From the NCBI GenBank assembly GCA_045600225.1, contig JAZRXL010000014.1, positions 1 to 64,000 of the forward strand: a stretch of DNA of 64,000 nucleotides, written 5' to 3'. Of the stretch, positions 8,739 through 17,831 are shown one piece after another. The notes beneath the pieces were generated by a model. The model worked only from the letters and a program-made list of their open reading frames with translations, made no database searches and had not been told where the DNA came from. Position 1 is the stretch's first letter. Each line of letters opens with the position of its first letter. Made by a program: the position numbers and the translations under genes. This DNA comes from UBA1181 sp045600225 (GTDB lineage Bacteria; Bacteroidota; Bacteroidia; Bacteroidales; Paludibacteraceae).

Positions 8739-11018
8739 TTATTGTCCCTCCACCACTGTAACGGAATCCTCTTTTGCTACTAACTGTCGTAGTTTGGCTG
8801 TTTCTCCAACCACCCAAACAAAGTCACCTTCAAGGAAGATGGTCTGTGATTCTGGGTTCATTGTAGGGATGCCGTTCCTCTCTATTCCAACAACCGTGCA
8901 GTTCGCATTTTCTCGAATGCCAGATTCCAGCAAAGTCTTGCCTAAGAATGGAGATTTGGCAGTGATTTCAAACTGCTCGATATTTACTCTGTGATACGAG
9001 TTTTCTGGAAATTCAGTCTCTAGTTTCACCTCTTCTTGGAATTTCTCCAACTGTTCATCTGTTCCTAAAACCAATATCTTGTCCAATGGGAAGATTTGCA
9101 TGTCTCCTCCCGGAATGTTGATCCTCTGTTTGCCGCGAAGTATGGATACCACATGGATGCCAAACCTTTGCCTGTAGTTTAGCTCTTTCAGCTTCTTTCC
9201 TACGCAGATGGCATTTTGGGTTATGATATAATCAACCAAGTGAACATCGAAAGAGGATAACTGTGTGGCTAAGACTTGCTTGTATCCGGCCTCTTTCTTT
9301 TTCTTCTCTCCTTGTTCGTACTCTCTTGAGTTGAGGTTGTGTAAAAACTTTCTTTCTAGTTTGATGGACAGGTATTTTAGTCGCTTTGACACCAACATTA
9401 GCAATACCAGGATGGAAGCAATCAGTGCCAATAGACCTACCTTTGCATTGAAAATTCGTATGAGGATAAAGGATACAAAACTAAATGCCAATACGAAGCG
9501 AAGTATGGTTAGGGCAACCAAAGGTGTGCGATTGAACTTGTTGGCATACCAGAGGTATTTATATTCGATGGAATGGTTCTTTTTTGCTACCATTGCACGA
9601 AGCAAAGGAGAAACCAATAGGATGGTTAGCGTAGATGCCAATATCTTTCCCCATATGCCAGATACGTTTTCTACAATCATTGGGGTGATGTAGTTGAAAG
9701 AAAGGATAATGATGGCAACTGCAAGGATGGAGTATACAGCCACTATTTTTAGAATTTGAAGAAGTAGGTCTCTCCACATATTCTCGCTTCTTGCTGATTT
9801 CCCCGCTGAGGCTCTCTCTTCAATAAGACTTTTCCAATTTTCTGGTAATCGTTTGTCGATGTATGCGTAGGCTGGCTCCGACAGTCTCATCATGTATGGC
9901 GTGATGAAGATGGTAATTACGGAGACTGCTACAATAACCGGGTAGATGAAGTCGTCGATGATGCCTAAATTAGTTCCTAACATTGCAATGATGAAAGCAA
10001 ACTCGCCAATTTGGGTAAGGCAAAATCCCGATTGAATGGCCACTTTTAATGATTGTCCTGATAAAATCAGTCCCATTGATGCAAAGGTAATCTGTCCAAC
10101 CACTATGGTTGAAACTAAGATTAGAATAGGAACAATGTATTCGATAATGATGCTGAAATTGACCATCATACCTACTGATACGAAAAAGATGGCTCCGAAA
10201 AGGTCTTTTACTGGTCGGACGATCGATTCAACTCTCTCAGCCTCCAATGTTTCAGCTAAGACGGAACCCATGACAAAGGCACCTAAAGCAGATGAGAATC
10301 CCACTTTCATTGCAAATAGCACCATGCAAAAGCATAGACCTAAGGAGAAAACGAGTAGTGTCTCGTCGTTCAATACGCTTTTGGCTTTCTTTAAAATGAT
10401 AGGCACGAAATAGATACCCGCAATCAGCCAAACAACTAGGAAGAATACCAATTTAAAAATAGCGTATAGTAACTCTTTCCCTTCGAATGATTTTCCTACG
10501 AAAATGGTGGATATCAACACCAAAAGTACAATCGCTATTAGATCTTCAAAAATAAGGATGCCAAATACTAGTTTGGTAAATTTCTGACTCCGCAGTCCCA
10601 TGTCGTCGAAAGCCTTGAATATGATGGCGGTGGATGACATTGAGATCATACCTCCTAAAAGGATACTGTTGGTGATTCCCCAACCCATAATTAAGCCTAC
10701 GAGGAAGCCTAGTATAATCATAAAAGAGACTATGACCAGAGCCGCTATGATAGCAGTTCTACCAACATTGATAAGTTTTTTGAAGCTGAAATCGAGACCT
10801 AAACTGAAAAGTAGGAATATAACACCGAGATCGGCCCAAGTACCGATGTCGGATGTGCCGGATACGCTTGGCACAAGATTGATCTGGGAACTAACAAGAC
10901 AACCGGCTACGATATAACCGAGTACGACGGGTTGTTTGAGCCATTTGAAGATAATGGTTGTTAGCCCTGCACTGATAAGCATAAGTGCTAAATCGGATAT
11001 TAAAGGAGGCACATTCAT
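8739..11018 (-). CDS. CPA2-family cation:proton antiporter with TrkA-C domains
   Basis: A membrane antiporter of 759 residues. The first 390 residues hold about 12 transmembrane helices of the Na+/H+ exchanger (CPA2) fold, including the motif FLLFSLGLDFSFKKL and the conserved LxQxGEFAF-type segment (LTQIGEFAFIIAML). A second membrane block with about four helices spans roughly residues 425-560. The C-terminal 200 residues contain two TrkA-C/RCK-C regulatory domains, the second with LLESGIRENANCTVVGIERNG. The family exchanges K+ or Na+ for protons and is gated by ligand binding to the TrkA-C part. I chose ATG at 11018 over the TTG two codons upstream. Ion specificity cannot be read off the sequence. 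Confidence 0.88.
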   Translation of the reverse strand: MNVPPLISDLALMLISAGLTTIIFKWLKQPVVLGYIVAGCLVSSQINLVPSVSGTSDIGTWADLGVIFLLFSLGLDFSFKKLINVGRTAIIAALVIVSFMIILGFLVGLIMGWGITNSILLGGMISMSSTAIIFKAFDDMGLRSQKFTKLVFGILIFEDLIAIVLLVLISTIFVGKSFEGKELLYAIFKLVFFLVVWLIAGIYFVPIILKKAKSVLNDETLLVFSLGLCFCMVLFAMKVGFSSALGAFVMGSVLAETLEAERVESIVRPVKDLFGAIFFVSVGMMVNFSIIIEYIVPILILVSTIVVGQITFASMGLILSGQSLKVAIQSGFCLTQIGEFAFIIAMLGTNLGIIDDFIYPVIVAVSVITIFITPYMMRLSEPAYAYIDKRLPENWKSLIEERASAGKSARSENMWRDLLLQILKIVAVYSILAVAIIILSFNYITPMIVENVSGIWGKILASTLTILLVSPLLRAMVAKKNHSIEYKYLWYANKFNRTPLVALTILRFVLAFSFVSFILIRIFNAKVGLLALIASILVLLMLVSKRLKYLSIKLERKFLHNLNSREYEQGEKKKKEAGYKQVLATQLSSFDVHLVDYIITQNAICVGKKLKELNYRQRFGIHVVSILRGKQRINIPGGDMQIFPLDKILVLGTDEQLEKFQEEVKLETEFPENSYHRVNIEQFEITAKSPFLGKTLLESGIRENANCTVVGIERNGIPTMNPESQTIFLEGDFVWVVGETAKLRQLVAKEDSVTVVEGQ

Positions 11019-11216
11019 AACCAACTACTTTTAAGCGATTCCTATATGCAAATGTAATTCATTTAATTTCCATAAAAAAGAAAAAATTGCCCTAAAATAG
11101 AGGTGTTCTGTAAATTCTTGATTGAAAAAAACGATTGGAAAAACTTATTTTAACAACTATTACATATTGACCGCTTTAATTAATTTTTCTTCACTTTCAA
11201 TTTTTGTTTTTCTTTC

Positions 11217-11224
11217 TATCTTTG
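11217..11224 (+). promoter_or_regulatory. -7 element of rprX
   Basis: TATCTTTG ends only six bases before the ATG at 11231, so transcripts would start at or very near the start codon. The -33 element is weak. Confidence 0.5.
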
Positions 11225-11230
11225 CAACGA

Positions 11231-12748
11231 ATGAAGAAATGGACAATGATACTCCTTCTCTCCGTCATGATTCTTTCGTTCTTTAGTCTGATGGGGTTGC
11301 AGGCTTACTATCTGAAGCTGAATGCAGAAATGCGTGAAGATCAGTTTAGTGAGGAGGTGAAGCGTGCCCTTTACGAAGTAGCTAGAGAGTTGGAGGAAGA
11401 GGAGACATTACAATACTTGAATAAGAACCTTACAACACCCTCTTCGAGGACTCGAATCACTGTGCAAGCGGCGACTTTTATCTCGGATGAAGAGAAGATG
11501 ATGCAGAGATTGAAGTCTATAGAGGATTCTTCCAAAAATTATTCAACCGTAAGGGTAAAACCGACAGTGTTCATCTCTATGAAACATGGCTCTAACTCCA
11601 TTCAGGAGTCTTCTCGAATCATGCAGAACAAGTTGAAGGAGAGATTCTTGCATAATCGTGCCTTATTGGATGATATCTTGATACGTTTGTTGAGTGAGTC
11701 GTATGTGCGACCTATTGAAGAGAGGGTTGACTTCCTCTTATTGGATGAACTATTGGATAGAGAGTTGGAGAGTACGGGTATAAATGCTTCTCACTATTTC
11801 TGTGTAATAGACAATAATGGAAAGGAGATATATCGAAGTTCCAATTATGAGGAGAATGAATCGGGAGTGCAAAGTTTCACCCAGTTGCTTTATCCTAATG
11901 ATCCTGCACCGCAGTCAAATTATGTAAAAGTTTTCTTTCCGGTAAAACAAAAGTATATCACCTCGAATATACTCTTCGTTCCATCGGTTATCTTTACCAT
12001 TCTGTTGCTGTTCACCTTTGGGTTTTCATTGGCAATTATTTCCCGACAGAAGAGGTTGTCGGAGATGAGAACCGATTTTATGAACAATATGACGCATGAG
12101 TTAAAGACGCCTGTCTCGACGATCTCGTTGGCTGCTCAGATGTTGAATGATGATTCGGTGCCAAAGACTCCGACGATGGTAGGTCATCTCTCGAAGACAA
12201 TAAAGGACGAAACTAAGCGTTTGTCTCAACAGATAGAGAAGGTTCTGCAGATGTCCATCTTCGAGAAAGAGAGTAGTGCTCTTAAACTGCAGGATATGGA
12301 TATCAATGAGATGATCCTTACGATTGCGGGAACGTTCGCTATCAAGGTGGAGAATACGGGTGGTGACATTCAAACGGAACTGGATGCTGAGGACTCGGTG
12401 GCACAGGTGGATGAAGTTCATTTCACAAATATTATCTATAATTTGATGGATAATGCGGTGAAATATTCCAAAGGACCGTTAATTTTGAAGTTGAAAACAT
12501 GGAATGAAAAGAATAAATTACTAATTTCGGTGGAAGATAACGGAATCGGTATCAAGAAAAGTAATTTAAAGAGTATATTTGACAAGTTCTACCGAGTGCC
12601 AACAGGTAGCGTTCACAATGTGAAAGGATTCGGACTGGGTCTTGCTTACGTGAAAAAGGTGGTGATCGACCATGGAGGATCCATCAAGGTGGAGAGCGAG
12701 TTGGATAAGGGAACTAAATTTGTAATATCAATACCATTAAAAAAATAA
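11231..12748 (+). CDS. rprX: sensor histidine kinase, RprX-like
   Basis: A 505-residue membrane histidine kinase. The first helix is at residues 4-24, a periplasmic sensor domain follows to about residue 245, and the second helix is at about 248-270. The dimerisation/phosphoacceptor box FMNNMTHELKTP has His289. The ATPase domain has the N box NLMDNA (Asn408), the G1 box DNGIGI (Asp436) and GFGLGLAYVKK. It is followed four bases after its stop by its response regulator, the arrangement of rprX-rprY in Bacteroides. The signal sensed is not evident. An upstream in-frame start nine codons earlier overlaps the -7 promoter element and is therefore unlikely. Confidence 0.88.
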   Translation: MKKWTMILLLSVMILSFFSLMGLQAYYLKLNAEMREDQFSEEVKRALYEVARELEEEETLQYLNKNLTTPSSRTRITVQAATFISDEEKMMQRLKSIEDSSKNYSTVRVKPTVFISMKHGSNSIQESSRIMQNKLKERFLHNRALLDDILIRLLSESYVRPIEERVDFLLLDELLDRELESTGINASHYFCVIDNNGKEIYRSSNYEENESGVQSFTQLLYPNDPAPQSNYVKVFFPVKQKYITSNILFVPSVIFTILLLFTFGFSLAIISRQKRLSEMRTDFMNNMTHELKTPVSTISLAAQMLNDDSVPKTPTMVGHLSKTIKDETKRLSQQIEKVLQMSIFEKESSALKLQDMDINEMILTIAGTFAIKVENTGGDIQTELDAEDSVAQVDEVHFTNIIYNLMDNAVKYSKGPLILKLKTWNEKNKLLISVEDNGIGIKKSNLKSIFDKFYRVPTGSVHNVKGFGLGLAYVKKVVIDHGGSIKVESELDKGTKFVISIPLKK

Positions 12749-12752
12749 AATT

Positions 12753-13466
12753 ATGGACGAAAAGACAAGAATCTTATTATGTGAGGATGACGAGAATCTC
12801 GGCATGCTTCTTCGCGAGTATCTTCAGGCGAAGGGATATGAAACAGACCTAATGGTAGATGGCGAGGCTGGTTATAAGGCTTTTGTGAAGGAAAAATATG
12901 ACCTTTGTGTGTTTGATGTGATGATGCCTAAGAAAGATGGTTTTACGTTGGCTCAAGAGATTAGACAGATAGATGCGGAGGTGCCTATTTTGTTCTTGAC
13001 AGCAAAGACATTGAAAGAGGATATTTTGGAAGGTTTCCGAATAGGAGCCGACGATTATATGACTAAGCCGTTCAGTATGGAGGAGTTGTTGCTTCGTATT
13101 GAGGCTATTTTGCGTCGTGTGAAAGGGAAAAAGGTAAAAGAAGAGACTACCTACCAAATGGGTCGCTTCCTTTTTGATACTCAAAAGCAGCAGTTGTCTA
13201 TCGATGATAAGGTGATTAAGTTGACAACGAAGGAGTCTGAGTTGTTGGCAATGCTTTGCAACCACGCTAACGATGTGTTGGAGAGAAATCATGCATTGCG
13301 TACAATCTGGGATGAAGACAACTACTTCAATGCAAGAAGTATGGATGTGTATATCACTAAGTTGAGAAAGATCTTGAAAGAGGATCCAGAGGTGGAGATC
13401 ATGAATGTTCACGGAAAGGGATACAAGATCATCTATCCAAACTCAACAAACAATGGCGAAGCATAA
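12753..13466 (+). CDS. rprY: OmpR-family response regulator, RprY-like
   Basis: A 237-residue DNA-binding response regulator. The receiver domain has the acidic pair D12/D13, phosphoacceptor Asp55 (in FDVMMPKKDG), Thr83 and Lys105 (MTKPF). The winged-helix OmpR/PhoB domain covers residues 135-232, with the recognition-helix region ARSMDVYITKLRKIL and the wing VHGKGYKI. Sequence and gene order match RprY of Bacteroides, a global regulator that acts with RprX in stress and metabolic control. It is co-transcribed with rprX, and a strong terminator follows. Confidence 0.92.
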   Translation: MDEKTRILLCEDDENLGMLLREYLQAKGYETDLMVDGEAGYKAFVKEKYDLCVFDVMMPKKDGFTLAQEIRQIDAEVPILFLTAKTLKEDILEGFRIGADDYMTKPFSMEELLLRIEAILRRVKGKKVKEETTYQMGRFLFDTQKQQLSIDDKVIKLTTKESELLAMLCNHANDVLERNHALRTIWDEDNYFNARSMDVYITKLRKILKEDPEVEIMNVHGKGYKIIYPNSTNNGEA

Positions 13467-13486
13467 GCCATGGGAATAAAAACAAA

Positions 13487-13517
13487 AAAACCGACAAGCA
13501 TGCTTGCCGGTTTTTTT
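13487..13517 (+). terminator. intrinsic terminator of rprXY
   Basis: AAACCG-CAAGC / GCTTG-CGGTTT stem with one mismatch and a seven-base T-run. The A-run on the left may also let it serve the convergent small gene. Confidence 0.88.
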
Positions 13518-13542
13518 ATTGCTTAAAATTAAAAGAATCTAG

Positions 13543-13719
13543 TTAATCATCAGTAAACTTTTTGTTGCAGATAACGTGTGCAACAACACCCGAAATCATA
13601 ACAACAGCTGCTGCAACCAATGCAGAGTTTGAATTAAAGATTCCAAAATAATACAACATTAGGATAACAGCACCGATCAAGATGATGATAACTCCTAAAT
13701 TTCTCATGAGCTCGCCCAT
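13543..13719 (-). CDS. small conserved-type membrane protein (58 aa)
   Basis: A 58-codon frame from ATG at 13719 to TAA at 13543. The protein starts MGELMRNLGV, then has two hydrophobic segments (about residues 8-25 and 33-51) separated by a short FGIFNSNS loop, and ends in a charged tail CNKKFTDD. It lies alone between the rprXY terminator and the argH promoter, on the opposite strand. Coding preference and the clean two-helix pattern support a real gene. I recall similar tiny two-helix proteins in Bacteroidetes genomes but no function. Without a database search I cannot name it. Confidence 0.65.
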   Translation of the reverse strand: MGELMRNLGVIIILIGAVILMLYYFGIFNSNSALVAAAVVMISGVVAHVICNKKFTDD

Positions 13720-13931
13720 TTTGCTATATGTTTTAAATGTTTATAATTCGAAATTTCTATTCTGCAAATAACGGACTTTTTTTTTGTTTTTGAAAATTTA
13801 TTTGTGAAATTTTGGCTCTTCGTGTGGTTATTTGCTCCAAAAATGCTTAAATCAAAAATCCAAACTCTTATTTCTTGTTTCTTAATTCTTAATTCTTAGT
13901 TTCTTATGCCTCTATTTTACCAAAAAATGAC

Positions 13932-13939
13932 TAACTTTG
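13932..13939 (+). promoter_or_regulatory. -7 element of the argH operon
   Basis: TAACTTTG, 44 bases before the argH ATG. Tandem copies of a TTCTTAATTC-like heptad lie upstream at about 13867-13905. The argE-like gene at 50594 has the same -7 sequence and the same heptad repeats. Confidence 0.55.
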
Positions 13940-13983
13940 TCTTTTAATTCAAATAGAAGCGTAATTTAATAAATAAATACCGA

Positions 13984-15321
13984 ATGGCTCAAAAACTATG
14001 GGATAAGGGAAAAGCGACAAATGAAGAGATTGAGCGCTTTACCGTTGGAAGAGATCGCGAAATGGACCTCTTTCTTGCTAAACACGATGTGTTAGGATCT
14101 ATGGCTCACATTACAATGCTTGAGTCAGTGGGTTTGCTTGGTAAGGATGAACTTCCAGTTCTTTTGAAAGAGTTGAAATCCATATATAAACTTGCAGAAG
14201 AGGATAAATTTGTCATTGAAGAGGGCGTTGAGGATGTTCACTCTCAGGTTGAGTTGCTTTTGACTCGCAATTTGGGTGACTTGGGTAAGAAGATCCATAG
14301 CGGTAGATCTCGTAATGACCAAGTTCTTCTTGATATGAAGCTTTTCACGCGCGATCAAATCCGTTCAATCGCAGATGCTGTGAAGGAACTTTTTGATGTG
14401 TTGATTGAGCAAAGTAATAAGTACAAAAATGTCTTGCTCCCAGGTTATACTCACTTGCAGATCGCTATGCCATCCTCTTTTGGGTTGTGGTTTGGTGCTT
14501 ATGCAGAGAGCTTGGTAGATGATATGGCTCTTTTGAATGCTGCTTGGAAAATGACAAACCGTAATCCATTAGGTTCGGCTGCAGGATATGGTTCTTCTTT
14601 TCCTTTGAATCGTCAGATGACAACCGATTTGCTTGGTTTCGATTCAATGGACTACAATGTGGTTTATGCTCAGATGGGTCGTGGTAAGATTGAGAAGACC
14701 GTTGCTTTCGCAATTGCTGGTATTGCCTCTACAATCTCTAAATTGGCATTCGACTCTTGTATGTTTACAAGTCAAAACTTTGGATTTATCAAGTTGCCAG
14801 ATGAGTGTACTACTGGATCGAGCATTATGCCTCATAAGAAGAATCCTGATGTGTTTGAGTTGACTCGTGCTAAGTGCAACAAGATTCAGACTCTTCCTCA
14901 ACAAATTATGATGATCATGAACAATCTTCCTTCGGGTTACTTCCGTGATCTTCAGATCATCAAGGAAATCTTTATCCCAGTGTTTGAGGAGTTGAGAGAT
15001 TGCTTGAAAATGACAACCCATATTATGAGAGAAGTGAAGATTCGAGAAGACATTTTGGATGATTCTAAATATGATTTCATTTTCAGTGTAGAAGAGGTGA
15101 ATCGTTTGGTGGTTGAAGGAATGCCTTTCCGTGATGCTTACAAGAAGGTTGGATTGGATATTGAAGCTGGTAAGTTTACTCCAAACAAGAATATCCATCA
15201 CACTCATGAGGGAAGTATAGGAAATCTATGCAATGATAAGATACAAAAATTAATGGAGGAGTCTATGAAAGAGTTCACTTTCGATAAGGTAGATTCTGCA
15301 ATTCAAAAACTTATGAAATAA
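13984..15321 (+). CDS. argH: argininosuccinate lyase
   Basis: A 445-residue cytoplasmic enzyme of the fumarase/aspartase superfamily. It splits argininosuccinate into arginine and fumarate, the last step of arginine synthesis. It shows the N-terminal start typical of the family (KLWDKG, FTVGRDREMD), HSGRSRNDQV, the histidine region GYTHLQIAMPSS, and the mobile signature loop GSSIMPHKKNPD at residues 278-289. Full length with no lesions. It leads the run argH - rsfS - ftsH and has rsfS starting seven bases after its stop. A likely N-acyl deacylase for the same pathway lies at 50.6 kb. Confidence 0.97.
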   Translation: MAQKLWDKGKATNEEIERFTVGRDREMDLFLAKHDVLGSMAHITMLESVGLLGKDELPVLLKELKSIYKLAEEDKFVIEEGVEDVHSQVELLLTRNLGDLGKKIHSGRSRNDQVLLDMKLFTRDQIRSIADAVKELFDVLIEQSNKYKNVLLPGYTHLQIAMPSSFGLWFGAYAESLVDDMALLNAAWKMTNRNPLGSAAGYGSSFPLNRQMTTDLLGFDSMDYNVVYAQMGRGKIEKTVAFAIAGIASTISKLAFDSCMFTSQNFGFIKLPDECTTGSSIMPHKKNPDVFELTRAKCNKIQTLPQQIMMIMNNLPSGYFRDLQIIKEIFIPVFEELRDCLKMTTHIMREVKIREDILDDSKYDFIFSVEEVNRLVVEGMPFRDAYKKVGLDIEAGKFTPNKNIHHTHEGSIGNLCNDKIQKLMEESMKEFTFDKVDSAIQKLMK

Positions 15322-15327
15322 ACAGTT

Positions 15328-15705
15328 ATGGCAAAAAAGAAAATTTTAGATGAAACAGCTTTGTTGGTAGATAAGATCGTGGAGGGTATCCAAGAGATCA
15401 AAGGGGAGAAAATTGTAGTTGTAGATATGTCAAATATAGACAATTATGTTTTTCGTAACTTTGTTATCTGCCAGGGACGTTCCAATACTCATGTGACTTC
15501 TATTGCTGATTCTGTAAAGGATTATGTTCGTGAGCAAATCAAAGTGAAACCTTTTGGAACGGATGGTTATGCTAATTCTCAGTGGATTGCGCTTGACTAT
15601 GGAGAGGTAATCGTTCATGTGTTCCAACCTGAGTTGAGGGAGTTCTACAATATAGAGACACTATGGGAGGATGCTAAGATCACGGAGATTCCTGATGAGG
15701 CATGA
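15328..15705 (+). CDS. rsfS: ribosomal silencing factor RsfS
   Basis: A 125-residue Iojap/YbeB family protein. It binds ribosomal protein L14 on the 50S subunit and blocks subunit joining in starved cells. Family landmarks seen are KIVVVDMSNIDNYVFRNFVICQG, GTDGYANSQWIALDYGEVIVHVF and REFYNIETLWEDAK. The length is typical. It lies between argH (7 bases upstream) and ftsH (36 bases downstream); the rsfS-ftsH order is common in Bacteroidetes. Confidence 0.96.
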   Translation: MAKKKILDETALLVDKIVEGIQEIKGEKIVVVDMSNIDNYVFRNFVICQGRSNTHVTSIADSVKDYVREQIKVKPFGTDGYANSQWIALDYGEVIVHVFQPELREFYNIETLWEDAKITEIPDEA

Positions 15706-15741
15706 TTTTTTATTGAAATACAATAATTTAACTACTGAATA

Positions 15742-17808
15742 ATGGCAGATAATCAAAAACCAAAATTTCAAAAAGAGTTTAAGTTTAATTTTAACTTTAA
15801 TTTCTTTTATATCCTTTTGGCTGCTTGTTTGATTGGAATATGGCTATCAAGCTCAAACCCTATAGGGAAGAAAGATTTTCCTTATAGTGATGTGAAGGGT
15901 TTGATTGAGAATTCTTCCATAGAGAGCATTAAAGTATATACGAATGAAAAGTCGGCTGAATTGACTATCGTACCTGAAAAGATTGCAGAGGTCTTTGGTC
16001 AAGAGGCTGCGAGCGAGATTAGGAATCCTATTGTTAAAATACAAATTCCTTCAGCTGATCAGTTCACGAAAGACTTGAACGATTGGCAAAAAGACATGAA
16101 GAAGTCAGTTAAGGTGACTTATGAGGAGACAACCGATTACTCTTACATAATGTGGGGTATAGGTCCTCTTATCTTAATGCTGATTTTCTGGAGTGTTATG
16201 ATGCGTCGTATGGGCGGTGGTGGCGCTGGTGGAGGTATTTTCAGCGTCGGTCAGTCAAAGGCAAAGTTGTTTGATAAGAACAGCACCAACGAAAAGATCA
16301 CATTCAAGGATGTTGCGGGTCTTTCTGAGGCAAAAGAGGAGGTCCAGGAGATTGTTCATTTCTTGAAGAATCCGGGAAAATATACGGAATTGGGTGGTAA
16401 GATTCCTAAGGGCGCTTTGCTGGTGGGCCCTCCGGGAACCGGTAAAACTCTTTTGGCAAAGGCTGTTGCCGGCGAGGCTGATGTGCCTTTCTTCTCAATG
16501 TCGGGTTCTGACTTTGTGGAGATGTTTGTAGGTGTGGGTGCCTCTCGTGTACGCGATCTGTTTAGACAAGCTAAAGAGAAGTCTCCTTGTATCGTTTTCA
16601 TCGATGAGATTGATGCGGTGGGTCGTGCTAGGGGACGTAATCCTAATATGAGTTCGAACGACGAGCGTGAGAATACATTGAACCAGTTGTTGACCGAGAT
16701 GGATGGTTTCGGTTCTAATAGTGGAGTCATTATTTTGGCGGCAACCAACCGTGCTGATATATTGGATAAGGCGCTTCTTCGTCCTGGTCGTTTCGATCGT
16801 CAAATCTCAGTCGATCTTCCAGATGTTCACGATAGAAAGGAGATCTTTAACGTTCATCTTCGCAATGTGAAGATTGATAAGAGTGTAGATGTTGATTTCT
16901 TGTCGCGCCAGACTCCAGGTTTCTCTGGTGCTGATATCGCCAATGTATGTAATGAGGCGGCTTTGATTGCAGCGCGTAAAGAGAAGAAGATGGTTGAGAA
17001 GCAAGATTTCTTGGATGCTGTAGATCGTATTATTGGTGGTTTGGAGAAGAAGAACGCCATTATGACCAAGGCAGAGAAGGAGTCTACTGCCATTCACGAG
17101 GCGGGTCATGCAACAGTCAGTTGGATGTTACAGTACGCTAATCCTTTAGTGAAGGTGACAATCGTTCCTCGTGGTCGTGCTTTGGGTGCGGCTTGGTATT
17201 TGCCTGAGGAGCATCAGCATGTTACAACCAAGCATCTGTTGGATGAGATTTGTGCTACATTGGCGGGTCGTGCAGCTGAGGAACTTGTTTATGGAGAAGT
17301 TTCTACGGGTGCTCTCAACGATTTGGAGAATACGACGAAGAAGGCATATGCAATGATTGTCTATTACGGATTTAGCGAGAAACTTGCCAACCTTTCTTTC
17401 TACGATTCAAGTGGAGCTTCTGATTATTCATTCTCTAAACCATACAGTGAGGAGACCTCTAAGTTGATTGATGCAGAGGTGAAGGCATTGATAGCAGAAC
17501 AGTACGAGCGTGCTAAAACTATCTTGCAACAAAATATGGAAGGAATGAAGCAGTTGGCTTCTATTCTAACCGAGAAAGAGGTGATTTTTGCCGATGACGT
17601 GGAGCAGATCTTTGGTAAACGTCCTTGGAAATCAAGAGCAGATGAATTGAACGAGGAGAGCGAGTCTAAGAAGAAGGGTGAGATTCAAAAGGGTGATAAT
17701 AAGGATGGCATTGTTGAGACTACAGAGGCTCCGCAATCAGAGGTTCACAGCGAAACGGTAGCTTCGGAGGATGCAAATTTGGCAACAGACTCTCCCTCGG
17801 AATCGTAA
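15742..17808 (+). CDS. ftsH: ATP-dependent zinc metalloprotease FtsH
   Basis: A 688-residue membrane-anchored AAA protease. Two helices (about 14-31 and 130-152) flank a periplasmic domain. The AAA module has Walker A GPPGTGKT (229-236), Walker B IVFIDEID (Asp288, Glu289), the second region of homology with ATNRADILDKALLRPGRFDR, and the peptidase zinc site HEAGH (452-456). It degrades unfolded and short-lived membrane proteins and usually forms hexamers. The C-terminal 60 residues are acidic and low in complexity, ending with a Ser/Glu-rich tail. The following genes are a TonB-dependent receptor and a transporter instead of the cdsA gene I would expect here. Confidence 0.97.
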   Translation: MADNQKPKFQKEFKFNFNFNFFYILLAACLIGIWLSSSNPIGKKDFPYSDVKGLIENSSIESIKVYTNEKSAELTIVPEKIAEVFGQEAASEIRNPIVKIQIPSADQFTKDLNDWQKDMKKSVKVTYEETTDYSYIMWGIGPLILMLIFWSVMMRRMGGGGAGGGIFSVGQSKAKLFDKNSTNEKITFKDVAGLSEAKEEVQEIVHFLKNPGKYTELGGKIPKGALLVGPPGTGKTLLAKAVAGEADVPFFSMSGSDFVEMFVGVGASRVRDLFRQAKEKSPCIVFIDEIDAVGRARGRNPNMSSNDERENTLNQLLTEMDGFGSNSGVIILAATNRADILDKALLRPGRFDRQISVDLPDVHDRKEIFNVHLRNVKIDKSVDVDFLSRQTPGFSGADIANVCNEAALIAARKEKKMVEKQDFLDAVDRIIGGLEKKNAIMTKAEKESTAIHEAGHATVSWMLQYANPLVKVTIVPRGRALGAAWYLPEEHQHVTTKHLLDEICATLAGRAAEELVYGEVSTGALNDLENTTKKAYAMIVYYGFSEKLANLSFYDSSGASDYSFSKPYSEETSKLIDAEVKALIAEQYERAKTILQQNMEGMKQLASILTEKEVIFADDVEQIFGKRPWKSRADELNEESESKKKGEIQKGDNKDGIVETTEAPQSEVHSETVASEDANLATDSPSES

Positions 17809-17831
17809 TTTAATCGGAAACACAATAGGCT

